Shown in pieces: positions 11,339 to 19,816 of a DNA stretch of 64,000 nucleotides (the first letter of the stretch is position 1; every line of letters starts with the position of its first letter). Position numbers and translations under genes: made by a program. The notes below the pieces were generated by a model. The model was given only the letters and a program-made list of their open reading frames with translations, was not told the origin of the DNA and ran no database searches. Origin of the DNA: Vibrio sp. BS-M-Sm-2 (GTDB lineage: Bacteria; Pseudomonadota; Gammaproteobacteria; Enterobacterales; Vibrionaceae); NCBI RefSeq assembly GCF_041504345.1, contig NZ_CP167895.1:992001-1056000 (forward strand), in the 5' to 3' direction.

Positions 11339-13498
11339 TTGGTAGAACAAAAAGACAGCTGGCTAGGTTGTGTTGAGTGGTTGTGTGAGCATTTTAATGT
11401 TCGCAGCCATCCTTCCAAAATAGTGTCTGGCCTACCTTTAGTCGAAGGAAGGCTCAATGAGTCCCTTTTCCCAAGAGCGATTGAGAAATCGGGGTTAACA
11501 CTTAGCCACGTTAAAAAAGAATTACTGACTCAATGTCAGTTTCCGGTTGTTGCTGTGAAATCGGCGACAGGTTTTCCTGTAGTCGTTACCCAAGGCTCGG
11601 GTGGTGACTTTGATGTTTTAGATTGTGAAAGTGATTCTAGTCAGACTATCTCGCTAAAAGAGTTGGTCGCACAAGTCGAACCTTATGTTTGGCAAGTTGG
11701 CGCTCAAGCTCTCGATGATGCTCGTGTTCAATCGCACGAACGCAGTGACAGTAAATCCAACACGCGCTGGTTATGGCGTGTCGTCAAAGAAGTGAAACCT
11801 TGGTATCGAGACCTGTTTATCGCTTCGTTCTTGATCAACGTATTGGCGCTAGTCGTTCCGCTCTTTACCATGAACGTATACGACCGTGTGGTACCAAACC
11901 AAGCGTTTAACACGCTTTGGGTTCTGGCGGCAGGCGTTGGTATTGTCGTTGTTTTTGATTGGGTATTGAGAAGCTCACGAAGCTCTGTGACTGATATGGC
12001 GGGGCGCTATATAGACAACAAGCTGTCTTCTCAGTTGTTCTCAAAAGTTCTCGGAATGAAACTCGAAAACCGACCACAATCGGTGGGTGCATTCGCAAGG
12101 CAGCTTCAAGACTTCGATAGCGTAAAAGATTTCTTCACTTCCATATCTTTGGTCACGTTAGTCGACTTACCGTTCACCTTGTTGTTCCTGTTTCTTATCG
12201 GTTGGCTCGGTGGCGCGATGATGTTCATCCCAGTCGCAATCATGTTGGTATTGATTGTCCTGAGCATTGCGATGAAAGGTAAAGTCGAGAAAACATTCGA
12301 TGAAACCGCACGTTTGTCGACACAAAGACAAGCACAGCTGTTTGATTGCTTAACAACCCTTCCGGATATCAAGCAAAACAATGCTGAGGGTCTTACCCAG
12401 AAGCGTTGGGAACAGACTATTTCATCGCTCTCTCAATGGCAGACTCAATCTCGACACTACTCCAATATCGTGACGCACTCTATTCAGTCGAGTCAACAGA
12501 TCGTCACCATCACTTTGATTATCTTCGGTGTGTATCAGATCTCTGAAGGCCTACTCAGCATGGGGGGGTTAATTGCAGTGGTGATGCTGAGTGGGCGAGC
12601 AGCGAGTTCAGTGAATCAGCTTTCTCTTCTATTACTGAGGTTTCAACAAACCCGTTCGGCAGTCGAAGGCTTGAACCAGATAATGGAACTGCCTCAGGAA
12701 GAGTCGAAACATCAGGTGATAGACAAGGGGGATTTTGACGGTGGGGTAAGGCTTGATGAAGTGACGTTCACTTACCCAGAAACTCAAAGCCCTGCATTGA
12801 AGGATATCTCACTGGAGATAAAGCCGGGTGAACGAGTTGGCCTTGTTGGTGCAGCAGGCGCGGGCAAAACAACCCTACTATCGATTGTTGCTCGCCAGTA
12901 TATGCCAACAACAGGACAAGCTTTCTATCAAGAGATTGATGGGCAATTATGGCCAACCAGTGTTCTGCGTAGTGGCATGGGCTGGGTGGGGCAAACCACC
13001 AATCTTATTTTTGGCAGTGTTTACGACAACGTTACGCTTGGTGCGACCAATGTTGATGAAGTAAAACTAAGACAAGCGCTTCAACAGTCGGGTTTGAACG
13101 GCTATATGGGGCGTTTGAGCAATGGTCTTGAGACACCAGTTGGCGAAGGTGGCCGATTACTTTCAGGAGGCCAACTCCAAGCTGTCGCCATTGCAAGAGC
13201 ACTATACCGTTGTCCAAAGTTATTGATCATGGATGAACCAACCAGCGCGTTAGATAACCAAGCTGAGATACAGTTCTTCAATGCACTGCAAAGTATGCCG
13301 AGAGAAACTTCTATGCTGATCAGTTCGCACAAATCTTCATTCTTAATGATGTGTGACCGCGTGATCGTTTTAGATAAAGGTCAAATCGTGGCGGAAGGTG
13401 CGCCTAAAGATATTCTCTCTCTACAGAAGAAAAGTGTACCCAAAGGAGCAAGCCGCTTTAAGACGGTTTCAGTGGTGAAGGGAGGTCGTCATGAGTAA
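11339..13498 (+). CDS. LapB-type type I secretion ABC exporter
   Basis: A 719-residue inner-membrane ABC transporter that should energise export of the upstream adhesin. Residues 1-135 form a C39-like domain. It lacks the canonical Cys/His catalytic arrangement, so it is likely a substrate-docking domain rather than a protease. A transmembrane domain with several helices spans about 155-430. The nucleotide-binding domain has Walker A GAAGAGKTT near 503-511, LSGGQ near 607, Walker B LLIMDEPTSALD with D632/E633, and the H-loop His near 664. The start is TTG, with AAGGAAG 7 bases upstream and no better ATG. It lies 34 bp after the adhesin gene and overlaps the adaptor gene by 8 bp. Confidence 0.95.
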   Translation: MVEQKDSWLGCVEWLCEHFNVRSHPSKIVSGLPLVEGRLNESLFPRAIEKSGLTLSHVKKELLTQCQFPVVAVKSATGFPVVVTQGSGGDFDVLDCESDSSQTISLKELVAQVEPYVWQVGAQALDDARVQSHERSDSKSNTRWLWRVVKEVKPWYRDLFIASFLINVLALVVPLFTMNVYDRVVPNQAFNTLWVLAAGVGIVVVFDWVLRSSRSSVTDMAGRYIDNKLSSQLFSKVLGMKLENRPQSVGAFARQLQDFDSVKDFFTSISLVTLVDLPFTLLFLFLIGWLGGAMMFIPVAIMLVLIVLSIAMKGKVEKTFDETARLSTQRQAQLFDCLTTLPDIKQNNAEGLTQKRWEQTISSLSQWQTQSRHYSNIVTHSIQSSQQIVTITLIIFGVYQISEGLLSMGGLIAVVMLSGRAASSVNQLSLLLLRFQQTRSAVEGLNQIMELPQEESKHQVIDKGDFDGGVRLDEVTFTYPETQSPALKDISLEIKPGERVGLVGAAGAGKTTLLSIVARQYMPTTGQAFYQEIDGQLWPTSVLRSGMGWVGQTTNLIFGSVYDNVTLGATNVDEVKLRQALQQSGLNGYMGRLSNGLETPVGEGGRLLSGGQLQAVAIARALYRCPKLLIMDEPTSALDNQAEIQFFNALQSMPRETSMLISSHKSSFLMMCDRVIVLDKGQIVAEGAPKDILSLQKKSVPKGASRFKTVSVVKGGRHE

Positions 13499-14816
13499 TG
13501 ATATTCAATGGACCAACAACCACTTGGCATTTCGTTCTCGCAAGCTGATTTGGCTAAGTGCACTGTTGATTGTGTCGATCATTGGCTGGGCGACGTGGGC
13601 AACTCTCGAAGAAGTGGTGATTGGTGAGGGCAAGGTGGTGCCTAGCCTTTCAGTACAGACGATTCAGAGCTTAGAAGGGGGCTTGGTTCAAGAGATTATA
13701 GTGCGACAAGGCCAATCTGTTGTGAAAGGGCAACCTCTCGCTAAGTTAGAAGACACGCGTTTTAAGGCGGCATTTTTAGAGTCGGCTCAACAAGCGGATA
13801 CTTTGCTGGCTCAACAATTAAGGCTAAGAGCCGAACTCTCGACCGTGGTGTTAAACAACGATGCTAAAGAGTGGTATGAGCGAGTGGTATTGGTGCCACA
13901 AGACATTGTTGTCGATGTATCAAGCCACCCTGCATTAATGAACGCCAAAGCGAACTATCTTGAGCGTTTGGGGCAATTAAAGTCGGAACTGGAAGAGGCG
14001 GCACTACGTATCGAGCAACAAGCTCAGGCTCGTGTTGATACCCTGAATAATATTCAGACTCTTGAGAGCAGCTTAGATATCGTGATTCGAGAGCGCAACA
14101 TGCTAAAAGATGTGGTGGCCAGCGGTGCGGTTGCAGAAGTTGAGTTATTAAAACTGAACCGTGATGTGGTCAAACTCAAAGGTGATATTGCTAGCTCAAA
14201 AGTAGCAGCGCAGAAGCAGATAGCCGCCTACTCAGAGTCGATAGCGGATCGTCGAAGCATTGCCTTAGATTTTCGTACCAAAGTACAAGGTCAGTTGAAT
14301 GAAGTGGCGAGCAAGATAGCACAGCTGAACGAAAGCCAGCAGGCAATTGCCGACCAACTCAAGCGTACCGAAATTGTTGCGCCTGTTGATGGCACAGTCA
14401 AAGAGATCTTTGTGCGTACCATTGGTGGTGTTGTTCGTCCCGGCGAGCCGATCATTGAGATTATCCCGTCAAACAGTGACCTGATTGTTGAAGCGAGAAT
14501 CTCTCCACAAGATATCGCGTTTGTTCATAAGGGGCTGGGCGCGACAGTGAAATTTACGGCCTATGATTTCGTCATTTATGGCGGACTTAAAGGCGAGGTG
14601 ATTTACGTGAGTGCCGACGCCTTACAAACGGAAGACGGCAACGCCTATTATCGCGCCCATATTCAGTTAAACGAAGACCAGCAACAAAACTCTGCCTTTA
14701 GCATTATCCCAGGGATGCAAGTCGCGGTTGATATATTGACCGGAGAGAAAACAGTATTGAGTTATTGGTTAAAACCTATTTTACGAGCTAAGGAAAACTC
14801 ACTTCGCGAACGATGA
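13491..14816 (+). CDS. HlyD-family type I secretion adaptor
   Basis: A 441-residue periplasmic adaptor (membrane fusion protein) linking the ABC exporter to the outer-membrane channel. It has a short cytoplasmic N-terminus, one membrane helix at about residues 20-40, a lipoyl-like half motif (EGGLVQEIIVRQGQSVVKGQ) at about 63-82, a long helical hairpin at about 95-285, a second lipoyl half near 295-330 and a C-terminal beta-barrel. The ATG overlaps the end of the exporter gene by 8 bp, which suggests translational coupling. The arrangement matches LapC/HlyD proteins of large-adhesin exporters. Confidence 0.95.
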   Translation: MSNDIQWTNNHLAFRSRKLIWLSALLIVSIIGWATWATLEEVVIGEGKVVPSLSVQTIQSLEGGLVQEIIVRQGQSVVKGQPLAKLEDTRFKAAFLESAQQADTLLAQQLRLRAELSTVVLNNDAKEWYERVVLVPQDIVVDVSSHPALMNAKANYLERLGQLKSELEEAALRIEQQAQARVDTLNNIQTLESSLDIVIRERNMLKDVVASGAVAEVELLKLNRDVVKLKGDIASSKVAAQKQIAAYSESIADRRSIALDFRTKVQGQLNEVASKIAQLNESQQAIADQLKRTEIVAPVDGTVKEIFVRTIGGVVRPGEPIIEIIPSNSDLIVEARISPQDIAFVHKGLGATVKFTAYDFVIYGGLKGEVIYVSADALQTEDGNAYYRAHIQLNEDQQQNSAFSIIPGMQVAVDILTGEKTVLSYWLKPILRAKENSLRER

Positions 14817-14849
14817 AGTGCGTTAAGCATAAATATAAAAGGAAGTGTA

Positions 14850-16163
14850 ATGCATTCAAAATTCTTACTCTCTTCTTGCTTACTAATGAGTGGGCTGTCT
14901 CAAGCAGCTTCATTAGAAGAGTCCGTGGCCTTTGCCATCGACTATAGTCCTGAGATATTGGCGCAATACTCCCGATATCAATCGGTGATAAGAGACGGTG
15001 ACGCGGCGAGTGGTTTGTATATGCCGCAAGTTAATTTGTACGCAGCAGCAGGTTATGAAGAGACGCGCTACAACAGTGGTAGCAAACTCGACACTGATGA
15101 TCGAGGCCTAACGCGAACGGAAATTGGCGTTAAAGTTTCTCAGTTACTATTCGATGGTTTTAAAACGACGTCGAATGTCGATCGACTGACGTTCGAAGCT
15201 GAAGCTGAACGATTGACCCTGATTTCTCGCGCTGAAAACGTATCGTTAGATGTAGTGAGAAATTATCTTGATATCCTTAAAGCAGAGACGCTGCTTGAGT
15301 TGTCTAAGCGCAACGTAAAAGAGCACCAAGAAATCTATCAAGATATCCAAGATAAAAAGAGCAAAGGCTTGAGTAGTAACTCGGATTTGGCTCAGATCTC
15401 CGCCCGTGTTGCCACAGCACAGTCCTCACTTATTGCCGCTCAGAACAACCTTTTTGATTTGCAAACACAGTACCTACGCTTGGTTGGTAAACCTGCGGTG
15501 AACTTGGTTTATCCTCGTTTTGATTACGCTTTATTGCCAAGCTCAGCACAAGTCGCACTTGAACAGGCTGTCGAGAATCACCCAGAAATCAAGGCATCTT
15601 TGCTTGATATCGACGCGGCTCGTAAAGAGATGCGCCGTGAGAAGGGAGATTACTACCCAGAGCTTAAACTTGAGCTTCATGCTAACAAGAATGACAACGT
15701 ATCTAACCCTCCAGGTGGTGTCGATGAAGATGCTCGACTGATGTTGACGATGGATTATGACCTGTTTAATGGCTTCTCTACCGATTCCAGAGTTGAATCA
15801 TCGGCTTGGCGAGTTGAAGAAGCAAGAGCGATACGACTACGAACGGAGCGTGAGGTTAGAGAAGGTACACAACTGGCTTGGAACGCATACAAAATGCTAG
15901 AACAGCAAAAATCCCTACTTCAACAGAACGTTGATGCAGCGAAAATTGCAGAGCTCGGCTATATCCAACAATTTAATGTTGGTAGACGAAGCCTACTCGA
16001 TGTACTTGATGCGAAGGTCGAGGTGTTCTTGGCTCGAAGAAACTTCATTAGCACTGAATATGATCAAACGTTAGCGGCTTATCGAGTATTGAATGCGATG
16101 GGCATGTTGACGTATGCGTTAAGGATTGAACATCCAGAAGAGTGGCAAGGGGAGAACAAGTAA
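14850..16163 (+). CDS. TolC-family outer-membrane channel
   Basis: A 437-residue outer-membrane efflux protein of the TolC/AgaA/LapE group, dedicated to adhesin secretion by its position. A cleavable signal peptide of about 19 residues (ending SGLSQA) is followed by two tandem OEP repeats with long alpha-helical stretches. A characteristic ending motif, NVGRRSLLDVLDAKVEVF, lies at about residues 376-393. AAGGAAG sits 5-6 bases before the ATG, 33 bp after the adaptor gene. Its stop codon overlaps the next start (TAATG), so the following lipoprotein is translationally coupled. Confidence 0.94.
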   Translation: MHSKFLLSSCLLMSGLSQAASLEESVAFAIDYSPEILAQYSRYQSVIRDGDAASGLYMPQVNLYAAAGYEETRYNSGSKLDTDDRGLTRTEIGVKVSQLLFDGFKTTSNVDRLTFEAEAERLTLISRAENVSLDVVRNYLDILKAETLLELSKRNVKEHQEIYQDIQDKKSKGLSSNSDLAQISARVATAQSSLIAAQNNLFDLQTQYLRLVGKPAVNLVYPRFDYALLPSSAQVALEQAVENHPEIKASLLDIDAARKEMRREKGDYYPELKLELHANKNDNVSNPPGGVDEDARLMLTMDYDLFNGFSTDSRVESSAWRVEEARAIRLRTEREVREGTQLAWNAYKMLEQQKSLLQQNVDAAKIAELGYIQQFNVGRRSLLDVLDAKVEVFLARRNFISTEYDQTLAAYRVLNAMGMLTYALRIEHPEEWQGENK

Positions 16164-16801
16164 TGAGACATTTTAAACTAGCGCTACTTAGCTCTATCTT
16201 GCTGATGGGATGTGCAGAAACGCCTGATACGACCATGACACGCCATCAAATTGATGACTTAGCGGATAATGACCGCGATGGTGTGATTAATCAGCGAGAT
16301 CTTTGTGCCGATACGCCAGAAGGTGTAGCGGTAGACATTAAAGGGTGTGCCAATTGGAAAATTGTCGAAGACGTTGAAGTATTAAGCGTGGCATTTGATT
16401 TTGATAAGTATGACCTTAAACCTGATCATACGGCTGTATTAAATGAGTTGGTGCGTTTACTAGGAGAGCAACCTGACGCCTCAATTACCTTGGTAGGTGA
16501 TACCAGTTCTGAAGGTACAAACGTTTATAACAAAGCACTGGCCAAGAAAAGAACTGGCGTGATTCGAGACGCATTGATTGACAGAGGCGTTGATGGTGAG
16601 CGTATTTTCGAACAAGAGTTTACTCAGATCACTAGCCTAACTCAGCATCTTCACAAACGTAAGCGTAGAACGATTGCGGTGATTAAAACAGAAAGCATGG
16701 AAGTGAATCCATCTTGGAACATCTTCACTTCAGAAATGCAGCTCGATAGTAATAGCGATGTTGAGTCTAAAACGTCGATTGATCCAGTAGGAGGCCAGTA
16801 A
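16163..16801 (+). CDS. OmpA-domain lipoprotein with calcium-type repeat
   Basis: A 212-residue lipoprotein. The lipobox LLMGC gives a lipidated Cys at about residue 16. A thrombospondin type 3-like stretch follows (DNDRDGVINQRDLCADTPEG), then a C-terminal OmpA-like peptidoglycan-binding domain (FDFDKYDLKPDH near 75-86, plus a divergent region around NKALAKKRTGVIRDAL). It probably anchors or positions the secretion apparatus or the adhesin at the cell wall; that role is inferred from operon position. I chose the ATG at 16163, which overlaps the preceding TAA and has AGGGGAG upstream, over an earlier GTG at 16142 that would spoil the signal peptide. Its stop overlaps the next ATG by one base. 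Confidence 0.88.
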   Translation: MRHFKLALLSSILLMGCAETPDTTMTRHQIDDLADNDRDGVINQRDLCADTPEGVAVDIKGCANWKIVEDVEVLSVAFDFDKYDLKPDHTAVLNELVRLLGEQPDASITLVGDTSSEGTNVYNKALAKKRTGVIRDALIDRGVDGERIFEQEFTQITSLTQHLHKRKRRTIAVIKTESMEVNPSWNIFTSEMQLDSNSDVESKTSIDPVGGQ

Positions 16802-17745
16802 TGAAACGTCTATCTAATAAATCGGGCTTGCTGCTTGCTGCTGTACCTGCGTTGCTATCTGCATCGACATTAGCTAATGATGTCAGTGACATTGGTTTGG
16901 TCGCGATTGAGCCTAATATGCAGGGACTTTTTGAAGACCTGCTTGAGAGCCAAGAGATCGACTTAGAAATCTTGTTGAGTGACAGCGTCCCAGAACAGAT
17001 GATCATGCAGCGCTCGCGTGTTGGTATCACTTCCAAAAAATGGACTGACAAAGAGATGGCTAGGTTTGACATGCGCTACGGTTATAGACCTACAGAGCTG
17101 ATGTTTACCGCTGATGTGATTGCGATTCTGGCCAATGAGGAAAACCCTGCTACATCGATCACTGTTGCTGAACTCATCGATGTGTTTGGGTGTTCTAACG
17201 ATCCTAAACACCCGAAATGGTTGGCTAGTAGTGATGCTCGTAATGGTGAAAGCCTAGATACTCACATGTTGCCTTTCGCCATTGATCATAACCTGAAGGG
17301 GCACACCACCTTCTCAAGTTGGGTTGAGTGTGAAACGGACGGGGAATACGCTCATACTCAATTTTTAGCGGATTTACCGCATCTTATAAATAAGATTGAA
17401 GATGAAGAAGCTGCTATTGGTTACACCGTATACTCTGATAAAATTTCTGATGTGAAATGGTTGAGTGTTGTCGATAACTTAGGGGTTAATTACGACCTTA
17501 ACAAAGAGACAATCCTCTCTGGGCGTTACCCATTAGCGACTGTGTACTACATGTACTTGAACATCCCTGCACACCGTAAAGGGTTTACTGAGCAAGAGAA
17601 GTTCTTTATTGGTCTAACGCTTTCTGAAGACCATCAAGAGGTACTAAATCAGTACGGTTTCATCAGCTTACCACCAGAAGCGATTCAACGTAACAAAGTG
17701 AGATTGTCGCTTGAAGAACCTGCAATTGAAGGTGGATATAAGTAA
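16801..17745 (+). CDS. PstS-like periplasmic substrate-binding protein
   Basis: A 314-residue protein with a signal peptide (cleavage near STLA-ND, about residue 25). Its layout recalls the phosphate/PstS-type binding fold: VGITSKKWTDKEMARF, then a segment like YRPTELMFTADVIAILAN, then ITVAELIDVFG (compare the 'T..Q..dIF.G' element of PstS proteins), and later an AIGYTVYSDK segment. No transporter permease or ATPase is nearby. It is the last gene of the adhesin operon (start overlaps the lipoprotein stop). Its role there is unknown: it could be a sensor, chaperone or assembly factor. A terminator follows at 17846. The fold assignment is moderately secure; the ligand is unknown. Confidence 0.75.
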   Translation: MKRLSNKSGLLLAAVPALLSASTLANDVSDIGLVAIEPNMQGLFEDLLESQEIDLEILLSDSVPEQMIMQRSRVGITSKKWTDKEMARFDMRYGYRPTELMFTADVIAILANEENPATSITVAELIDVFGCSNDPKHPKWLASSDARNGESLDTHMLPFAIDHNLKGHTTFSSWVECETDGEYAHTQFLADLPHLINKIEDEEAAIGYTVYSDKISDVKWLSVVDNLGVNYDLNKETILSGRYPLATVYYMYLNIPAHRKGFTEQEKFFIGLTLSEDHQEVLNQYGFISLPPEAIQRNKVRLSLEEPAIEGGYK

Positions 17746-17845
17746 TGGGTACGACGTGTTGTAATCTTGCTGGCGGAGTGATATCCTTACTTTCGTAATG
17801 GTTCTCAACGTGACGGATTACGTTATTCGGTGATGAATTTATCTG

Positions 17846-17869
17846 CGGGCATGTATGCCCGTTTTTTTT
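17846..17869 (+). terminator. Rho-independent terminator of adhesin operon
   Basis: A perfect 7-bp stem (CGGGCAT/ATGCCCG) with a two-base loop is followed by eight T residues. It lies about 100 bp after the PstS-like gene. Confidence 0.85.
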
Positions 17870-17954
17870 CGCCTAAAGTTTGCGACTCGAGCAGTTGTTT
17901 GTCGATTGGTCACGTATAATGGATACTTCATATAGCGCTAAATAAGCCCAGTCG

Positions 17955-18542
17955 ATGAAAATCTTTCAAGTTCTAATCTTGCCTTTAATGCTGTCCCTTA
18001 ATGCTTTTGCATTTTCCGCACAAGCAACCGAAAGCTGGTGGCTAAGAACAGTATTTAACAGCAGCCCAAGCCTGCCGAATTCTCAAAACTATATTAACGA
18101 TATCGACTTGATGGATTGTGGTGAGACCGAAGGCACTTTGTTGTGTAGTGACTTAACCCAATATTACGATCTGGACGTTTATGTTGAACTGGAGTTGGGG
18201 GACTCAAGCGTTGAAACAGTGCACTTAAACCTGCCATATTCGAACCTAAGTTACACAAAGCTTCAGGCGTACCTTCGCCAAGATGGCTTTGCTCTCAGTT
18301 CAATTCGTATTGGCGAAGATGAATTCGATGTTACTGCTCAACTCGAACGAGCTCGAAATGAAGGTGTTGGTTTCGATAAGGTGGATAAACAGCTGGTCGA
18401 ATTTATCAACGCGCCACACGGTTCATCAGAGCAAATGAGTGTATGGAATGTTCCTAACTTATCTTCTCCTGGATCTTCCTCTCCTTGGATTCAGTTACAT
18501 AGTGATGGTGACAACTTAACGGTTGAACTTAATCGCTTTTAA
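17955..18542 (+). CDS. Secreted protein of unknown function
   Basis: A 195-residue protein that I do not recognise. It begins with a clear signal peptide (about 25 residues, ending FSAQATES). The mature part is acidic, with two Cys (MDCGETEGTLLCSD) close enough to form a disulfide. No catalytic motif, repeat or transmembrane helix is visible. It stands alone between the adhesin-operon terminator and the aldo/keto reductase gene and has its own upstream gap of about 200 bp. It is probably a periplasmic protein conserved in vibrios; function unassigned. Confidence 0.75.
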   Translation: MKIFQVLILPLMLSLNAFAFSAQATESWWLRTVFNSSPSLPNSQNYINDIDLMDCGETEGTLLCSDLTQYYDLDVYVELELGDSSVETVHLNLPYSNLSYTKLQAYLRQDGFALSSIRIGEDEFDVTAQLERARNEGVGFDKVDKQLVEFINAPHGSSEQMSVWNVPNLSSPGSSSPWIQLHSDGDNLTVELNRF

Positions 18543-18759
18543 TTGCTCAAATTTATAGATAGTTTCGTTATTTATTAGGCTAAACAAGCCTTTCAGGAGA
18601 ACGGCTCGCGGGCAGACGGCAAGTTATAATTCATTTAAGTGTTCGTTTTTCTGGGGCTCTCACATTTTTAGTAAGCGTTTGCCTTTGCCATTTGTTATAC
18701 GTTGAGCCTTCGGTAAAACGAGCTTAGGATACGTTCAGTATTGATAAAGGAGACAACCC

Positions 18760-19668
18760 ATGGTTGCAAAAGTAACGATAGCGCCACAAGGCCCAGAACT
18801 TTCTGAGTTGGTGCAAGGATACTGGCGTATAGCAGAATGGGGTATGACCCCGCAACAACGCCTGACTTTCCTGAAGCAACACATTGATCTTGGTATCACA
18901 ACGGTTGATCACGCGGATATTTACGGTAACTACCAATGTGAAAAGTTATTCGGTGAGGCATTGGCGCTTGAACCAAGCCTTCGTGATGATATTCAAATCG
19001 TCACCAAGTGCGATATTAATCTATGTGGTGACCACACTCCTGATCGTAAGATCAATCACTATGACACCAGTGCGCAGCATATTTACCAATCAGTAAATAA
19101 CTCACTAGAGCGCTTAGGTGTTAACGATATCGACGTATTGTTGATTCACCGCCCAGACGTATTGATGGATGCAGATGAAGTAGCAGAAGCGTTCGCAGAG
19201 CTGCATAAGGTCGGTAAAGTTAAGCACTTTGGTGTTTCTAACTTTTCACCGCGTCAGTTCGAACTGCTTCAATCTCGCCTTGGTAAGCCATTAGTAACTA
19301 ACCAAGTTGAAATCAACCCATTGAACTTCGAAGTGGCTCATGATGGCACACTAGATCAACTGCAGATGAACCGCATTCGCCCGATGGCGTGGTCTTGTCT
19401 TGGTGGTGGTAGTATCTTCAGTGGTGACTCAGCACAAGCGATTCGTGTTCGTGATGAGCTAGAAGCAATTCGCCAAGAAGTGAGTGCAGACAGCATTGAT
19501 CAAGTGATCTACGCATGGGTACGCCGTTTACCATCTAACCCAATTGCCATTATTGGCTCAGGTAAGATTGAACGTGTGAAGACGGCTGTTGATGCGCTGA
19601 AAATCGAACTGACTCGCGAGCAATGGTATCGCGTATGGGTTGCATCCAAAGGCCACGGTGTGCCTTAG
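18760..19668 (+). CDS. Aldo/keto reductase, YdhF-like
   Basis: A 302-residue cytoplasmic NADPH-dependent aldo/keto reductase, close in size and layout to E. coli YdhF. The catalytic tetrad is visible: Asp and Tyr in TTVDHADIYGNYQ, Lys in IVTKCDI, and His in DVLLIHRPD. The C-terminal NADPH-binding element is present (AIIGSGKIERVKTAV). The start ATG has AAGGAG upstream. It is monocistronic, bounded by a terminator at 19689. The physiological substrate is not evident. Confidence 0.9.
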   Translation: MVAKVTIAPQGPELSELVQGYWRIAEWGMTPQQRLTFLKQHIDLGITTVDHADIYGNYQCEKLFGEALALEPSLRDDIQIVTKCDINLCGDHTPDRKINHYDTSAQHIYQSVNNSLERLGVNDIDVLLIHRPDVLMDADEVAEAFAELHKVGKVKHFGVSNFSPRQFELLQSRLGKPLVTNQVEINPLNFEVAHDGTLDQLQMNRIRPMAWSCLGGGSIFSGDSAQAIRVRDELEAIRQEVSADSIDQVIYAWVRRLPSNPIAIIGSGKIERVKTAVDALKIELTREQWYRVWVASKGHGVP

Positions 19669-19688
19669 AAAGCAATTCGTATAGAAGC

Positions 19689-19717
19689 AAAAGCCAGCTA
19701 AGAAAGCTGGCTTTTTT
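19689..19717 (+). terminator. Rho-independent terminator
   Basis: The stem AAAGCCAGC/GCTGGCTTT with a short A-rich loop is followed by a T run. It ends the aldo/keto reductase transcript. Confidence 0.85.
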
Positions 19718-19816
19718 GTGCTCGCCTAACATGTTTCTTCAAAACTGTGATTAAGGTGGAATAATTTTCAAAAACACTCATAATGCACTCTGTTTTTCAC
19801 CAGTTGGATATTTCCA

